A stretch of DNA of 64,000 nucleotides from Microbacterium paraoxydans (GCF_900105335.1 NZ_LT629770.1:3410001-3474000); one strand, 5' to 3'. Shown: positions 17,776-31,280, counted from the stretch's first letter. Made by a program: numbers and translations. Notes: generated by a model from the sequence alone, not told the origin.

Positions 17776-19323
17776 ATGTTCCACGCATCGACCGCGCTGA
17801 TCGCTGCCGCCGAGGAGGAGGCACCGACCTACGACGTGGCCTTCGTGCCGCCGGAGGGCGTGCTCGTCATCCTCGGCTTCACGATGGTCCTCGTGTTCAT
17901 GACGCTGATCATGACCAAGCGCCTCACCCCGATGGTGGCCCTGATCCTGGTGCCGACCGCCTTCGGGCTCTTCGCGGGAGCGGGGCTCGGGCTCGGCGAC
18001 ATGATCCTCGACTCGATCGGCACCATGGCGCCCACGGCGGCGCTGCTGATGTTCGCGATCATGTTCTTCGGCATCATGATCGACGTCGGACTCTTCGACC
18101 CTCTCATCCGGCTGATCACGCGGGTGCTCGGTGACGACCCCGCAAAGGTGGTGCTCGGGACGGCGATCCTCGCGGGCGCGGTGTCCCTCGACGGCGACGG
18201 CTCGACGACGTTCATCATCACGACCTCCGCGATGCTGCCCATCTACCTGCGCCTCGGCATGAGCCCCGTCGTCCTCACCTGCGTCGCCGGACTCATGAAC
18301 GGCACGCTCAACATCGTCCCGTGGGGCGGCCCGACCGTGCGCGCCGCGACCGCGCTCGGTGTGCAGCCGACGGAGATCTTCGTGCCGATGCTCCCCGCTC
18401 TGGGCGCAGGCATCGTCGTGACGCTCGGCTTCGCCTGGCTCCTCGGCCTGGGGGAGCGGCGGCGCCTGGGACGGATCGACGCGGACGGCAGGCTCACCGG
18501 AGCCGACGGCGGCGTCCTCTCCTCGGTGCCCCGGATCTTCCGCGGCGCCGAGCTCAAGCCGGGCGCGCGCGCCTCGCTGCGCACCGGCAATCTCGTCGTC
18601 GTCGCCGGCGGACACGCTCCGGTCGCCGCCGGGAGCGTCGACCCCGCGGACACGGCGATGGCCGACACCATGCTGGACCCGGCCCGGCCGACCCTGCGTC
18701 CGCGGCTGATCTGGTTCAACCTCCTCCTGACCGTCGCGGTCATGGTGCTCCTGGTGATCGACATCCTGCCGTTGCCCTACGTGTTCATGGTCGGCGCGGG
18801 CATCGCCCTCGTCGTCAACTTCCGCGGCATCAAGGAGCAGGCGGCCGAGATCGTCGCGCACGCCCCGAGCATCGTCGGCGTCGTGTCGATGGTCATCGCG
18901 GCCGGCGTCCTCGTGGGAGTCCTCTCCGGCACCGGCATGGTCGACGCCATGGCGACCTGGATCACGAACGTGCTGCCGCCCGCGCTCGGCCCCTTCCTCG
19001 CTCCGATCACGGGCGTGCTGTCGATCCCGTTCACGTTCTTCATGTCGAACGACGCCTTCTACTTCGGGATCCTCCCGGTGCTCGCGCAGAGCGCCGCGAA
19101 CTTCGGCATCGATCCGGTCGAGATGGCCAGGGCCTCGATCACCGGACAGCCGGTGCACCTGCAGAGCCCGCTCGTGCCCGCGATCCTGCTGCTCGTCTCC
19201 CTCGCCGGGGTGAACCTCGGAGACCACCACCGCAAGGTGCTGTGGCGCGCGGTCATCGTGTCACTCGTGATGCTGGGGATCGGCATCCTGGTCGGCGCCG
19301 TCCCGTTCTTCGTCGCGCAGTGA
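17776..19323 (+). CDS. CitMHS-family citrate/metal:proton symporter
   Basis: This 515-residue integral membrane protein has about eleven to twelve hydrophobic segments. It carries the repeated-family signatures SLDGDGSTTFIITTSAMLP (about 140-158) and MNGTLNIVPWGGPT in its first half and SNDAFYFGILPVLAQ in its second, all typical of CitMHS transporters that import citrate complexed with Mg2+ or Ca2+. GAAGGAG precedes the ATG. Its divergent neighbours are a CitA/CitB-like two-component system, so citrate-responsive expression is likely. The metal specificity cannot be read from sequence. Confidence 0.9.
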   Translation: MFHASTALIAAAEEEAPTYDVAFVPPEGVLVILGFTMVLVFMTLIMTKRLTPMVALILVPTAFGLFAGAGLGLGDMILDSIGTMAPTAALLMFAIMFFGIMIDVGLFDPLIRLITRVLGDDPAKVVLGTAILAGAVSLDGDGSTTFIITTSAMLPIYLRLGMSPVVLTCVAGLMNGTLNIVPWGGPTVRAATALGVQPTEIFVPMLPALGAGIVVTLGFAWLLGLGERRRLGRIDADGRLTGADGGVLSSVPRIFRGAELKPGARASLRTGNLVVVAGGHAPVAAGSVDPADTAMADTMLDPARPTLRPRLIWFNLLLTVAVMVLLVIDILPLPYVFMVGAGIALVVNFRGIKEQAAEIVAHAPSIVGVVSMVIAAGVLVGVLSGTGMVDAMATWITNVLPPALGPFLAPITGVLSIPFTFFMSNDAFYFGILPVLAQSAANFGIDPVEMARASITGQPVHLQSPLVPAILLLVSLAGVNLGDHHRKVLWRAVIVSLVMLGIGILVGAVPFFVAQ

Positions 19324-19351
19324 CGAAGAACGCCGGTCGCCGGGCGGCGCG

Positions 19352-19921
19352 TCAGATGGAGTAGTCCGGGGCGGTCAGCAGGGCTCTGGTGTCCTCACCA
19401 GCGCTCCGCTGGCGCGGCTTCGCCGGCACGCCCACGAGCACGCTGTCGGCGGGTGCGTCCTTCGTGACCACGGCGTTGGCACCCACCACCGAGCGGGCGC
19501 CGACCGTGACGGGGCCGAGGATCTTCGCCCCCGCGCCCACGGCGACGCCGTCCTGCAGGGTGGGGTGCCGCTTGCCGACGTCCCGTGTCCGACCGCCGAG
19601 GGTCACACCGTGGTACATGAGCACGTCATCGCCGATCTCCGCGGTCTCGCCGATCACGACGCCCATGCCGTGGTCGATGAAGAAGCGCCGGCCGATCCGG
19701 GCTCCCGGGTGGATCTCGACGCCGGTCAGCCAGCGGGACACCTGTGACCCGGCACGGGCGAGGAGTCGGAAGCGTCGCCGCCACAGCGCGTGGGAGACGC
19801 GGTGCGCCCAGACAGCATGCAGGCCGGGGTAGAGCAGAGCCACCTCGATCGCGCTGCGCGCGGCCGGATCGCGAAGGCGCGCGGCGGCGATGTCCTCGCG
19901 CATTCGCCCGATCATGCCCAT
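19352..19921 (-). CDS. cysE: Serine O-acetyltransferase
   Basis: This 189-residue enzyme acetylates L-serine with acetyl-CoA, the first step of cysteine synthesis. The short helical N-terminus and left-handed beta-helix hexapeptide repeats ([41 protein letters not shown]) match the compact EpsC/CysE form; His in FIDHGMG and the HGVTLGG motif are active-site features. It follows cysK by 8 bp with TGAGGT as ribosome site, so cysK-cysE form an operon encoding both subunits of cysteine synthase. The tail ends in ...DYSI: Ile is the usual final residue for docking into CysK. Confidence 0.95.
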   Translation of the reverse strand: MGMIGRMREDIAAARLRDPAARSAIEVALLYPGLHAVWAHRVSHALWRRRFRLLARAGSQVSRWLTGVEIHPGARIGRRFFIDHGMGVVIGETAEIGDDVLMYHGVTLGGRTRDVGKRHPTLQDGVAVGAGAKILGPVTVGARSVVGANAVVTKDAPADSVLVGVPAKPRQRSAGEDTRALLTAPDYSI

Positions 19922-19929
19922 CGACGACC

Positions 19930-20868
19930 TCAGTCCTCGCGCAGATCCTCGAACAGGGCGGTGGAGAGGTACCGCTCGCCGGTGTCCGGGATGATCACGA
20001 CGATGGTCTTGCCGGCGTTCTCCGGGCGCGCGGCGACGGTCAGCGCGGCCGAGACGGCGGCGCCGGAGGACATGCCGACCAGCAGTCCCTCCTTCGCGGC
20101 GAGCTCTCGGGCCACGCGCAGGGAGTCCTCGAACTCCGCCGTGATGATCTCGTCGAGCACGTCGCGGTCGAGCACATCGGGCACGAAGTTCGGGCCGATG
20201 CCCTGGATCTTGTGCGGTCCGGGGTGCCCCTCGGTCAGGACGGGGGAGTCCTTGGGCTCCACGGCGATGACCTGGACCTCGGGCTTCGCCGCCTTCAGCG
20301 CCTGCCCGGTGCCGGTGACGGTGCCGCCCGTGCCGACGCCGGCGATGAAGATGTCGACCGCGCCGTCGGTGTCCCGGAGGATCTCCTGCGCCGTGGTCTC
20401 GCGGTGGATCTGCGGGTTCGCCGCGTTCTCGAACTGGCGGATCCAGACGGCGCCGGGGGTCTCGTCGACGATCCGCTTGACCTCCTCGATGGCCCCCTTC
20501 ATGCCCTTGGTGGGGTCGGTGAGGACGATCTCCGCGCCGAAGGCCTTGAGCAGCACACGGCGCTCCTTCGACATCGAGGCGGGCATGGTGAGGATGACGC
20601 GGTAGCCGCGGGCGGCGCCGACCATGGCGAGGGCGATACCGGTGTTGCCGCTCGTCGACTCCACGATGGTGCCGCCGGGGGAGAGCTCGCCGGCGGCCTC
20701 GGCCGCGTTGATCATGGCGATGCCGATGCGGTCCTTCACGCTCGACGCCGGGTTGTAGTACTCGAGCTTCGCGAGCACGGTGGCGCCGAGGCCCTCGGCC
20801 ACGCGGTTGAGGCGGACGAGCGGGGTGTTCCCGAAAGCGGTGGTGATGTCGGGGTGGATGCCGGACAT
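19930..20868 (-). CDS. cysK: Cysteine synthase A (O-acetylserine sulfhydrylase)
   Basis: This 312-residue PLP enzyme makes cysteine from O-acetylserine and sulfide. [11 protein letters not shown] holds the PLP lysine near 44, [10 protein letters not shown] the substrate-binding loop near 71, and [12 protein letters not shown] the phosphate-binding loop near 178. Start 20868 is chosen because GGAAGG lies just upstream and the length equals the family norm. It is the first gene of a cysK-cysE operon. A TAGGCT hexamer lies on the minus strand at about 20903-20908, giving a leader of about 30 nt. Confidence 0.95.
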   Translation of the reverse strand: MSGIHPDITTAFGNTPLVRLNRVAEGLGATVLAKLEYYNPASSVKDRIGIAMINAAEAAGELSPGGTIVESTSGNTGIALAMVGAARGYRVILTMPASMSKERRVLLKAFGAEIVLTDPTKGMKGAIEEVKRIVDETPGAVWIRQFENAANPQIHRETTAQEILRDTDGAVDIFIAGVGTGGTVTGTGQALKAAKPEVQVIAVEPKDSPVLTEGHPGPHKIQGIGPNFVPDVLDRDVLDEIITAEFEDSLRVARELAAKEGLLVGMSSGAAVSAALTVAARPENAGKTIVVIIPDTGERYLSTALFEDLRED

Positions 20869-20965
20869 GGGGGAGCCTTCCTGTGCGGGTGCGCTGCCGC
20901 TCCAGCCTAGGCGAGCGCGATGGGGCACGGGGCATTGTGACGGCTGCGCACTCTACGCTGGAGCC

Positions 20966-21826
20966 ATGCCCGACCTCTCCCTCGCCGCCGCCGTGCGCGC
21001 CGCCGCGCAGCGTCTCGCCGACGCCGGCGTGCCCGACCCCCTCGTCGACGCGGAGCTGCTCGCCGGGCACGTCCGGGGACAGCGCCGGGGAGAGGTGCAG
21101 GCGGCGGTGATCCGCGGTGACCGGCTCGACGATGACGACGCGGCGGCGCTGGACGCCCTCGTCGCCCGCCGCGCGCGCAGGGAGCCGCTGCAGCATCTCA
21201 CGGGAACGGCACCGTTCCGGCACCTGGAGCTCGCGGTCGGTCCCGGCGTCTTCGTCCCGCGTCCCGAGACAGAGACGGTGGTGCAGTATGCGATCGACGC
21301 TCTGCTGGGATCGGGCGATCCTTCCCCGATCGGCGTCGATCTCGGCACCGGGAGCGGTGCGATCGCGCTCGCGATGGCGACCGAGGTGCCGCATGCGCGG
21401 GTCTACGCCGCAGAACTCTCTCCGGAGGCGCACGCCTGGGCCCGCCGCAACGTCGAGGGCGTCGAGAACCTCACGCTCGTGCTGTCGGACCTCGCGGAGG
21501 CGTTCCCGGAACTGGACGGTACGGCAGCAGTCGTCATCTCGAACCCGCCCTACGTGCCGGCACAGGCGATCCCCCGTGACCCCGAGGTCCGGCTGTTCGA
21601 CCCCGCCCTCGCGCTCTACGGCGGAGAGGACGGGCTCGATGTCGTCCGGGTGCTCAGCACCAGGGCTCTGCGCCTGCTGAGATCCGGCGGAACCCTCGTG
21701 ATCGAGCACGGAGAACTGCAGGGCGCTCCGATCCGGGAGCTGCTCGCGGCGGACGGCTGGCGGGCCGCGGCCACCCATCGCGATCTGACGCTGCGCGATC
21801 GCGCCACCACCGCCGTGCGTCCCTGA
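20966..21826 (+). CDS. prmC: Release-factor glutamine methyltransferase
   Basis: This 286-residue SAM-dependent enzyme methylates the GGQ glutamine of RF1 and RF2. The N-terminal helical domain is followed by [16 protein letters not shown] (SAM site) and the NPPY catalytic motif at 193-196. The ATG at 20966 is fixed by a TACGCT hexamer (20954-20959) ending 6 nt upstream, implying a leaderless transcript, with GGAG also adjacent. In many genomes it follows prfA directly; here about 5.6 kb of citrate and cysteine genes intervene. Confidence 0.95.
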   Translation: MPDLSLAAAVRAAAQRLADAGVPDPLVDAELLAGHVRGQRRGEVQAAVIRGDRLDDDDAAALDALVARRARREPLQHLTGTAPFRHLELAVGPGVFVPRPETETVVQYAIDALLGSGDPSPIGVDLGTGSGAIALAMATEVPHARVYAAELSPEAHAWARRNVEGVENLTLVLSDLAEAFPELDGTAAVVISNPPYVPAQAIPRDPEVRLFDPALALYGGEDGLDVVRVLSTRALRLLRSGGTLVIEHGELQGAPIRELLAADGWRAAATHRDLTLRDRATTAVRP

Positions 21827-21878
21827 TCAGCAGTCGTCGAGCTCGTCCCGAACCCGCCCCGCGTAGAATCGAACCGTC

Positions 21879-22574
21879 ATGTCCCCCATCTTCGACTGCA
21901 GCGACGAGGCGCAGCTGCTCGCCGGAATGCGCAATGCGCGTCAGGCGATCGGCCGCGGCGACCTCATCGTCATCCCCACCGACACCGTCTACGGCGTCGC
22001 CGCCGACGCCTTCTCGCCGCCCGCGGTGCAGCGTCTCCTGGATGCCAAGGGTCGCGGCCGCAATCAGCCGCCGCCCGTGCTCGTCGGCACGAAGGAGACG
22101 CTGACGGCCCTCGCGGAGGCTGTTCCGGAGCCCGTCCAGCGTCTCGTCGACGCGTTCTGGCCCGGGGGACTCACGATCGTGCTGCCGGCGCAGCCCTCGC
22201 TGGTGTGGGATCTGGGGGAGACCCAGGGCACGGTCGCCGTCCGCATGCCCGAGGGCCGGGTGGTGCTCGAGCTGTTGGCCGAGACCGGACCGCTCGCGGT
22301 GTCCAGCGCCAACCTCACCGGCAAGGCGGCGGCGATCTCCGCGCTCGACGCGGAGAAGATGCTGGGCGACAGCGTCGCGGTGTACCTGGACGACGGCATG
22401 AGCAGGAACGGCGTCGCCTCCACGATCGTCGACGCGACCTCTCTCGTGCGCCGCGGCCCCGATACCGAGGAGGGCGTCGTCCGGATACTGCGGGACGGCG
22501 TCGTGACCAGGGAGCAGCTGCGCGTGGTCCTGGGCGACCTGCTCGAGCCGGAGCCGCAGGACGGGGATTCGTGA
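21879..22574 (+). CDS. tsaC: L-threonylcarbamoyladenylate synthase (Sua5/YciO/YrdC family)
   Basis: This 231-residue protein makes threonylcarbamoyl-AMP for the t6A37 modification of ANN-decoding tRNAs. It shows the family's PTDTVYGVAADA motif (about 29-40), the KGR block, FWPGGLTIVLPA and SSANLTG. It lacks the extra Sua5 C-terminal domain, so it is the short TsaC-like form with a small tail. A TAGAAT hexamer (21864-21869) 9 nt before ATG suggests a leaderless or very short leader. The stop overlaps the next gene's GTG (GTGA). Confidence 0.93.
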   Translation: MSPIFDCSDEAQLLAGMRNARQAIGRGDLIVIPTDTVYGVAADAFSPPAVQRLLDAKGRGRNQPPPVLVGTKETLTALAEAVPEPVQRLVDAFWPGGLTIVLPAQPSLVWDLGETQGTVAVRMPEGRVVLELLAETGPLAVSSANLTGKAAAISALDAEKMLGDSVAVYLDDGMSRNGVASTIVDATSLVRRGPDTEEGVVRILRDGVVTREQLRVVLGDLLEPEPQDGDS

Positions 22575-23743
22575 AGCAGTACCTCTTCACGATCATCGTC
22601 ACCGCCGCGATCACCTTCGTGCTGACGTGGGCGGTGTGGCGGTTGAGCCTGCGCTTCAAGCTGTATCCCGGCATCCGCGAGCGCGACGTGCACACCACGC
22701 CGACACCCCGCCTCGGCGGCGTCGCGATCTTCCTCGGCATCGTGGCCGCCTTCGCGGTCTCGGCAGCCAACCCCTTCTTCCAGAGCATCTGGACGCCCCC
22801 GCAGACCACGTGGTCCATCCTCGCCGCCGCGCTCCTCATCGCCGTGATCGGGGTGATGGACGATCTCTGGGACATCGACTGGATGATCAAGCTCGGCGCG
22901 CAGTTCCTCGCCGCCGGCATCATCACGGTCGGCGGCGGTCTGCAGATCCTCTCCCTGCCGTTCGGCGACCTCATCGTGGTGTCGAGCTGGCTGAGCATCA
23001 CGATCACGATGTTCGCGATCGTGATCGTCATGAACGCCGTGAACTTCATCGACGGGCTGGACGGCCTCGTCGCCGGCGTCTGCCTGATCTCCAACGGGGT
23101 CTTCTTCGCCTATTCGTACATCTTCACGCGCGACTCCGGCGCGTCGAGCTACTTCAACCTCTCCACCTTCCTCGCTGCGGTCCTCATCGGCGCGTGCCTC
23201 GGATTCCTGCCGTTGAACTGGAGTCCGGCGAAGCTCTTCATGGGCGACTCGGGTGCGCTCGTGATCGGTCTGCTCATGGCGACCTCGGCCATCGCGATCA
23301 CCGGGCAGATGGATCCGTCCGCCCTGGATCCGGAGCGCCTCGGGCGCTCGCAGCTCATCGGCGCCTTCCTGCCCATCCTGCTTCCGCTGCTCGTCGTGCT
23401 CCTGCCGCTGCTCGACTTCGGGCTCGCCGTGCTGCGTCGGATGAGCGCAGGCCGCTCGCCGTTCTCCCCGGACCGGAAGCACCTGCACCACCGGATGCTC
23501 GACCTCGGGCACCGCGACCGCGATGCGGTCCTCATCTTCTACGCCTGGACGGCCGTCATCTCCCTCGCCGTCCTCCTGATGTACGTCGGCGCCCGTGAGG
23601 ACTGGCCCGGCCAGTACCTCCCCGGGGTCGCCTTCGGGGTCGTCGGCATCGCCGCGTGCCTCGTCATCACCCTGAGCCCCACCCGCCGACGCAAGACCGC
23701 CGCGGGCGCTGCGCCCGACCCGATCCCCCTGGAGCCCCGATGA
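22571..23743 (+). CDS. wecA: WecA/TagO-like undecaprenyl-phosphate sugar-phosphate transferase
   Basis: This 390-residue polytopic protein of the MraY/WecA family transfers a sugar-1-phosphate, usually GlcNAc-1-P, to undecaprenyl phosphate, starting wall glycopolymer synthesis. About eleven membrane segments carry the motifs TPRLGG, VMDDLWDID, NFIDGLDGLVAG, FMGDSGAL and HLHHRML, which place it in WecA rather than MraY. The GTG start overlaps the tsaC stop. The same tsaC-wecA-atp order is common in actinobacteria. The exact sugar is not certain. Confidence 0.88.
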   Translation: MKQYLFTIIVTAAITFVLTWAVWRLSLRFKLYPGIRERDVHTTPTPRLGGVAIFLGIVAAFAVSAANPFFQSIWTPPQTTWSILAAALLIAVIGVMDDLWDIDWMIKLGAQFLAAGIITVGGGLQILSLPFGDLIVVSSWLSITITMFAIVIVMNAVNFIDGLDGLVAGVCLISNGVFFAYSYIFTRDSGASSYFNLSTFLAAVLIGACLGFLPLNWSPAKLFMGDSGALVIGLLMATSAIAITGQMDPSALDPERLGRSQLIGAFLPILLPLLVVLLPLLDFGLAVLRRMSAGRSPFSPDRKHLHHRMLDLGHRDRDAVLIFYAWTAVISLAVLLMYVGAREDWPGQYLPGVAFGVVGIAACLVITLSPTRRRKTAAGAAPDPIPLEPR

Positions 23744-24258
23744 GTCCCAGCCCCGTTTCCAGCACCCCGATCCTGCGTCGCACGCTCGTCTGGTCGGCGG
23801 TGGCAACCGTCGTGCTGGCTCTCGTCGCCGGCGGAATCGGCTTCGCGGTCGCGCAGGGGGAGGGGCTCGTGAGCGGCCTTCTCGGCGTGCTCCTGGCCGC
23901 GCTGTTCCTCGGCATCACCGGGCTGAGCATCCTGATCGCCAACCGGTGGTATGGCGACCCGCTCTACGTGCAGCTCTTCTTCGCGATCGTCCTCGGCGGC
24001 TGGCTGCTGAAGCTCGGGGTCTTCGTCGTCGTGATGATCCTGCTCGCCGGACAGCCGTGGATCGAGCCGATGGTGTTCTTCCTGTCGATCGTCGCCGGGG
24101 TGCTGATGTCCCTCATCATCGATGTCGTCGTCCTCACCCAGATGCGGCTGCCGAACGTCAGCGACACCACGCTGCCCACCGAAGTACCGGAGGACCGCGC
24201 CCCGGGAGCGGTGAACGATGCTCCGGACGGCCCGGCGGACGCCGCCCCGCGGTCTTAG
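23740..24258 (+). CDS. AtpI-like small membrane protein
   Basis: This 172-residue protein has four hydrophobic segments (about 14-34, 41-61, 75-97, 104-126) and a polar, acidic C-terminal tail. Its size, topology and position directly before atpB fit the poorly conserved AtpI/ATP synthase protein I group, implicated in c-ring assembly or Mg2+ supply. ATG overlaps the stop of the WecA-like gene (ATGA). The similarity is positional and topological rather than motif-based. Confidence 0.65.
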   Translation: MSPSPVSSTPILRRTLVWSAVATVVLALVAGGIGFAVAQGEGLVSGLLGVLLAALFLGITGLSILIANRWYGDPLYVQLFFAIVLGGWLLKLGVFVVVMILLAGQPWIEPMVFFLSIVAGVLMSLIIDVVVLTQMRLPNVSDTTLPTEVPEDRAPGAVNDAPDGPADAAPRS

Positions 24259-24273
24259 GGCACCCTTGGATTC

Positions 24274-24282
24274 TGATAGTGT
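24274..24282 (+). promoter_or_regulatory. Extended -10 promoter of the atp operon
   Basis: TGATAGTGT fits TGnTAnnnT, and its last base is 6 nt before GTG 24289, so transcription probably starts at or next to the atpB start codon. The 5' bases of the hexamer lie outside the AtpI-like gene, which ends at 24258. Confidence 0.55.
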
Positions 24283-24288
24283 TGAGGA

Positions 24289-25471
<1,183 letters not shown>

Positions 25472-25498
25472 TCCCCACCGACTTCTGAAGGAGACAGG

Positions 25499-26077
25499 AT
25501 GCTGAACGCTCTTGTCACGAACCTCGCGGCTGAGGGTGAGGCGGCGAACAACCCGCTGATCCCCGCGTGGTACGACATCATCTGGTCGGGCTTCTGGTTC
25601 CTCATCATCCTCGCCGTCGTGTGGAAGGTCGCCCTTCCCCGTCTGACGAAGATGCTCGACGAGCGGTCCGCCGCCATCGAGGGCAACATTGCCAAGGCCG
25701 ATGAGGCGCAGAAGCAGGCGGAAGCGGCTCTCGAGGAGTACACCCGGCAGCTCGCCGAGGCACGCACCGAGGCCGGTGAGATCCGTGAGGCCGCCCGTGA
25801 GGACGGCAAGAAGATCATCGCCGAGGCGAAGGAGACCGCAGCCAGCGAGGCCGCGCGTCTGACCGCCACCGCGCACACGCAGATCGAGGCCGAGCGCCAG
25901 ACGGCTCTCGTCTCCCTGCGCAGCGAGGTCGGCTCGCTCGCTCTCGACCTCGCCGGCGGCGTGGTCGGCGAGACGCTCTCCGACGACGCTCGCGCGGCCG
26001 CCGTGGTCGACCGCTTCCTCGCCGATCTCGAAGCATCCGACCTTCGACAGGCTCAGGTACCGGGCGGGCAGTCGTAA
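25499..26077 (+). CDS. atpF: ATP synthase F0 subunit b
   Basis: This 192-residue stator subunit has one membrane helix (about 28-46) and a long charged coiled coil (about 52-150) rich in Ala, Glu and Lys. GAAGGAG precedes ATG 25499. The stop overlaps the atpH start (TAATG). The last twelve residues are encoded by a sequence resembling a dispersed genomic repeat (26041-26061), so the tail may be a recent extension. Confidence 0.95.
   Translation: MLNALVTNLAAEGEAANNPLIPAWYDIIWSGFWFLIILAVVWKVALPRLTKMLDERSAAIEGNIAKADEAQKQAEAALEEYTRQLAEARTEAGEIREAAREDGKKIIAEAKETAASEAARLTATAHTQIEAERQTALVSLRSEVGSLALDLAGGVVGETLSDDARAAAVVDRFLADLEASDLRQAQVPGGQS
26041..26061. repeat. Repeat-like sequence inside the 3' end of atpF
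   Basis: The 21-bp stretch CCTTCGACAGGCTCAGGTACC resembles, from memory, a motif scattered through many actinobacterial genomes (CTTCGACAGGCTCAGG or its complement). It encodes most of the C-terminal tail of subunit b. No second copy was noticed in this window, so the repeat status rests on recollection. Confidence 0.35.
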
Positions 26078-26868
26078 TGGGCAGCGCGACCGCTCAGGCA
26101 CTCGCGGCATCCACTCAGACGCTTGCCGCAGCGAAGGACATCACCCTCGAGACTGCGCGCGAGCTGTTCGCGGCCGCGCGGGCCGTGGGCGAATCGTCTC
26201 AGCTGAGCGGCGCGCTGGCTGACCCCTCGGCTCCGGCCACGGCGCGGCAGAACGTCGTGTCCGCCGTGTTCGGGCAGTACGGCTCCGCGACGCAGGGCAT
26301 CCTGCGCACCGCGGTCGCCGAGCGCTGGTCGAACGCGTCCGAGCTGATCGACGGCCTCGAAGAGCTCGCGATCCGGGCGGCGACCAGCGCCGAGCCCGGC
26401 GCGGACATCGAGGGAGAGCTCTTCGGCTTCTCGCGCGTGATCGCGGCGAACCCGGAGCTCGAACTCGCTCTCGGCAGCCGGCTCGGGGGAGAGGACGCGA
26501 AGGCCACCCTGGTCGAGCGTCTCCTCGCCGACGCCTCCGCCAGCGCTCCGACGGCCCTCATCGTCACGTCCCTCGTGCGTCAGCCGCGCGAGCGCCGGGT
26601 GCGGCAGCTGCTGAGCCGGGCGATGCGCATCGTCTCGAGCCAGCGCGGCCGCCTCGTGGCCACGGTGCACACCGCGACCGAGCTCAGCGACGCCCAGCGC
26701 ACGCGACTCGGCCAGACGCTCTCGCAGCGATACGGCGGCCAGGTGTCCCTCAACGTCGTCATCGACCCCACCGTCGTCGGAGGCCTGCGCGTGCAGATCG
26801 CCGATGACGTCATCGACGGCAGCATCTCCGCACGACTCGCCGACCTTCGCCAGAAGCTCGCGGGCTAA
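26077..26868 (+). CDS. atpH: ATP synthase F1 subunit delta
   Basis: This 263-residue stator subunit links b to the top of F1. It is longer than the about 177-residue E. coli protein, as usual for actinobacteria, with the extra length in the N-terminal half. The conserved C-terminal stretch ([32 protein letters not shown]) is intact. The ATG overlaps the atpF stop, so the two are coupled. Confidence 0.94.
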   Translation: MGSATAQALAASTQTLAAAKDITLETARELFAAARAVGESSQLSGALADPSAPATARQNVVSAVFGQYGSATQGILRTAVAERWSNASELIDGLEELAIRAATSAEPGADIEGELFGFSRVIAANPELELALGSRLGGEDAKATLVERLLADASASAPTALIVTSLVRQPRERRVRQLLSRAMRIVSSQRGRLVATVHTATELSDAQRTRLGQTLSQRYGGQVSLNVVIDPTVVGGLRVQIADDVIDGSISARLADLRQKLAG

Positions 26869-26915
26869 CACGACTTCGCGCGGGGAACCGCGCACCCAGA
26901 TACAAAGGGAAGACA

Positions 26916-28556
26916 ATGGCAGAACTATCGATCAGCCCCGACGTCATCCGTGACGCGCTGAAGGATTTCGCCGCCGCGTACGAGCCCACCGGGGCCGCGG
27001 CGACCGAGGTCGGCACCGTCATCGACGCCGCCGACGGCATCGCTCACGTCGAGGGACTTCCCGGCGTCATGGCGAACGAGCTCGTGACCTTCGCCGACGG
27101 CACCAAGGGTCTCGCGCTGAACCTCGACGAGCACGAGATCGGCGTCGTCGTCCTCGGCGACTTCACCGGCATCGAGGCCGGTCAGGAAGTCACCCGCACG
27201 GGTGAGGTCCTCTCCGTCCCGGTCGGTGACGGCTACCTCGGCCGCGTCGTCGACCCGCTCGGCAACCCGATCGACGGCCTCGGCGCGATCGCGACCGAGG
27301 GTGTCCGCGAGCTGGAGCTCCAGGCCCCGGGCGTCATGCAGCGCAAGTCGGTCCACGAGCCCATGCAGACCGGCATCAAGGCCATCGACGCGATGATCCC
27401 GGTCGGCCGCGGCCAGCGCCAGCTCATCATCGGCGACCGCCAGACCGGCAAGACGGCCATCGCGATCGACACGATCATCAACCAGAAGGCCAACTGGGAG
27501 TCCGGCGACGTCAACAAGCAGGTCCGCTGCATCTACGTCGCCATCGGTCAGAAGGGCTCGACCATCGCTTCGGTGAAGGGCGCGCTCGAGGAGGCCGGCG
27601 CTCTGGAGTACACCACCATCGTGGCGGCTCCGGCGTCCGACCCCGCCGGCTTCAAGTACCTCGCTCCGTACACCGGTTCGGCCATCGGCCAGCACTGGAT
27701 GTACGGCGGCAAGCACGTCCTGATCATCTTCGACGACCTGTCGAAGCAGGCCGAGGCCTACCGTGCCGTCTCCCTGCTGCTCCGCCGCCCGCCGGGCCGC
27801 GAGGCCTACCCTGGTGACGTCTTCTACCTGCACTCGCGTCTGCTCGAGCGGTGCGCGAAGCTGTCCGACGAGCTCGGTGCCGGCTCGATGACGGGTCTCC
27901 CGATCATCGAGACCAAGGCGAACGACGTCTCGGCGTACATCCCGACCAACGTGATCTCGATCACCGACGGCCAGATCTTCCTCCAGTCCGACCTCTTCAA
28001 CGCCAACCAGCGTCCCGCGGTCGACGTGGGTATCTCGGTGTCGCGTGTCGGTGGTGACGCCCAGGTGAAGTCGATCAAGAAGGTCTCCGGAACGTTGAAG
28101 CTGGAGCTGGCGCAGTACCGCTCGCTCGAGGCGTTCGCGATGTTCGCCTCGGACCTCGACGCCGCGTCGCGCCGTCAGCTCTCGCGCGGTGCCCGTCTGA
28201 CCGAGCTGCTCAAGCAGCCGCAGTACTCGCCGTACCCGGTGGAGGAGCAGGTCGTCTCGATCTGGGCCGGCACCAACGGCAAGCTCGACTCGATCGAGGT
28301 CGAGGACGTGCTCCGCTTCGAGCGCGAGCTGCTCGACTACCTGCGTCGCAACACCAAGGTGCTCGACACGCTTCGGGAGACGAACGTGCTGGACGACGCC
28401 ACCGTCGCCGAGCTCGACAAGCAGACCGACAACTTCCTCCTGGAGTTCCGGGGCGGCAAGGGCCACGCCATCGGTGCCCCTGGTCACGAGGAGCACGCTG
28501 CGGCCGAGGCCGAGGACGTCAACCAGGAGAAGATCGTCAAGGGTCGTCGCGCGTAA
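26916..28556 (+). CDS. atpA: ATP synthase F1 subunit alpha
   Basis: This 546-residue non-catalytic nucleotide-binding subunit has Walker A GDRQTGKT at 173-180 and Walker [13 protein letters not shown]. The family signature [14 protein letters not shown] is near 368-381. The C-terminal tail beyond about 515 is charged ([19 protein letters not shown]). AAAGGGAAG gives a ribosome site before ATG 26916. Gap to atpH is 47 bp. Confidence 0.97.
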   Translation: MAELSISPDVIRDALKDFAAAYEPTGAAATEVGTVIDAADGIAHVEGLPGVMANELVTFADGTKGLALNLDEHEIGVVVLGDFTGIEAGQEVTRTGEVLSVPVGDGYLGRVVDPLGNPIDGLGAIATEGVRELELQAPGVMQRKSVHEPMQTGIKAIDAMIPVGRGQRQLIIGDRQTGKTAIAIDTIINQKANWESGDVNKQVRCIYVAIGQKGSTIASVKGALEEAGALEYTTIVAAPASDPAGFKYLAPYTGSAIGQHWMYGGKHVLIIFDDLSKQAEAYRAVSLLLRRPPGREAYPGDVFYLHSRLLERCAKLSDELGAGSMTGLPIIETKANDVSAYIPTNVISITDGQIFLQSDLFNANQRPAVDVGISVSRVGGDAQVKSIKKVSGTLKLELAQYRSLEAFAMFASDLDAASRRQLSRGARLTELLKQPQYSPYPVEEQVVSIWAGTNGKLDSIEVEDVLRFERELLDYLRRNTKVLDTLRETNVLDDATVAELDKQTDNFLLEFRGGKGHAIGAPGHEEHAAAEAEDVNQEKIVKGRRA

Positions 28557-28575
28557 TCGCGTGAGGTACTGATTC

Positions 28576-30953
<2,378 letters not shown>

Positions 30954-30955
30954 CC

Positions 30956-31216
30956 ATGGCGCTGCACGTCAGCCTCGTCTCCGCCGACGCGGAGGTCTGG
31001 ACGGGAGAGGCGAGCCTCGTGGTCGCCAAGACCGTCGAGGGCGAGATCGGCTTCATGTCCGGTCACGAGCCGGTGCTGGCCATCCTCGCCGAGGGCCAGG
31101 TCCGGATCACCCAGACGGATGGCGCCAAGGTGCTGGCGAACGCGCAGGACGGATTCCTCTCCATGGAGGGCGACGTCCTGACGATCGTGGCCGGCAACGC
31201 GGCACTCATCTCCTGA
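30956..31216 (+). CDS. atpC: ATP synthase F1 subunit epsilon, short form
   Basis: At 86 residues this subunit contains only the N-terminal beta-sandwich (LHVSLVSADAEVWTGEA through NAALIS). The C-terminal two-helix hairpin, which inhibits ATP hydrolysis in many bacteria, is absent, and the reading frame simply stops. The family is usually about 120-140 residues. A 17-bp terminator hairpin follows directly, so the short form looks genuine. It is the last gene of the atp operon. Confidence 0.93.
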   Translation: MALHVSLVSADAEVWTGEASLVVAKTVEGEIGFMSGHEPVLAILAEGQVRITQTDGAKVLANAQDGFLSMEGDVLTIVAGNAALIS

Positions 31217-31230
31217 CACTCCTGTACATC

Positions 31231-31280
31231 GCGTCCGCCTCGACACCCTGCCCGGGTGTCGAGGCGGACGCGTCTCTTTT
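31231..31280 (+). terminator. Rho-independent terminator of the atp operon
   Basis: GCGTCCGCCTCGACACC (31231-31247) and GGTGTCGAGGCGGACGC (31255-31271) form a perfect 17-bp stem with a 7-nt loop, followed by GTCTCTTTT. It starts 14 bp after atpC. Confidence 0.93.
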
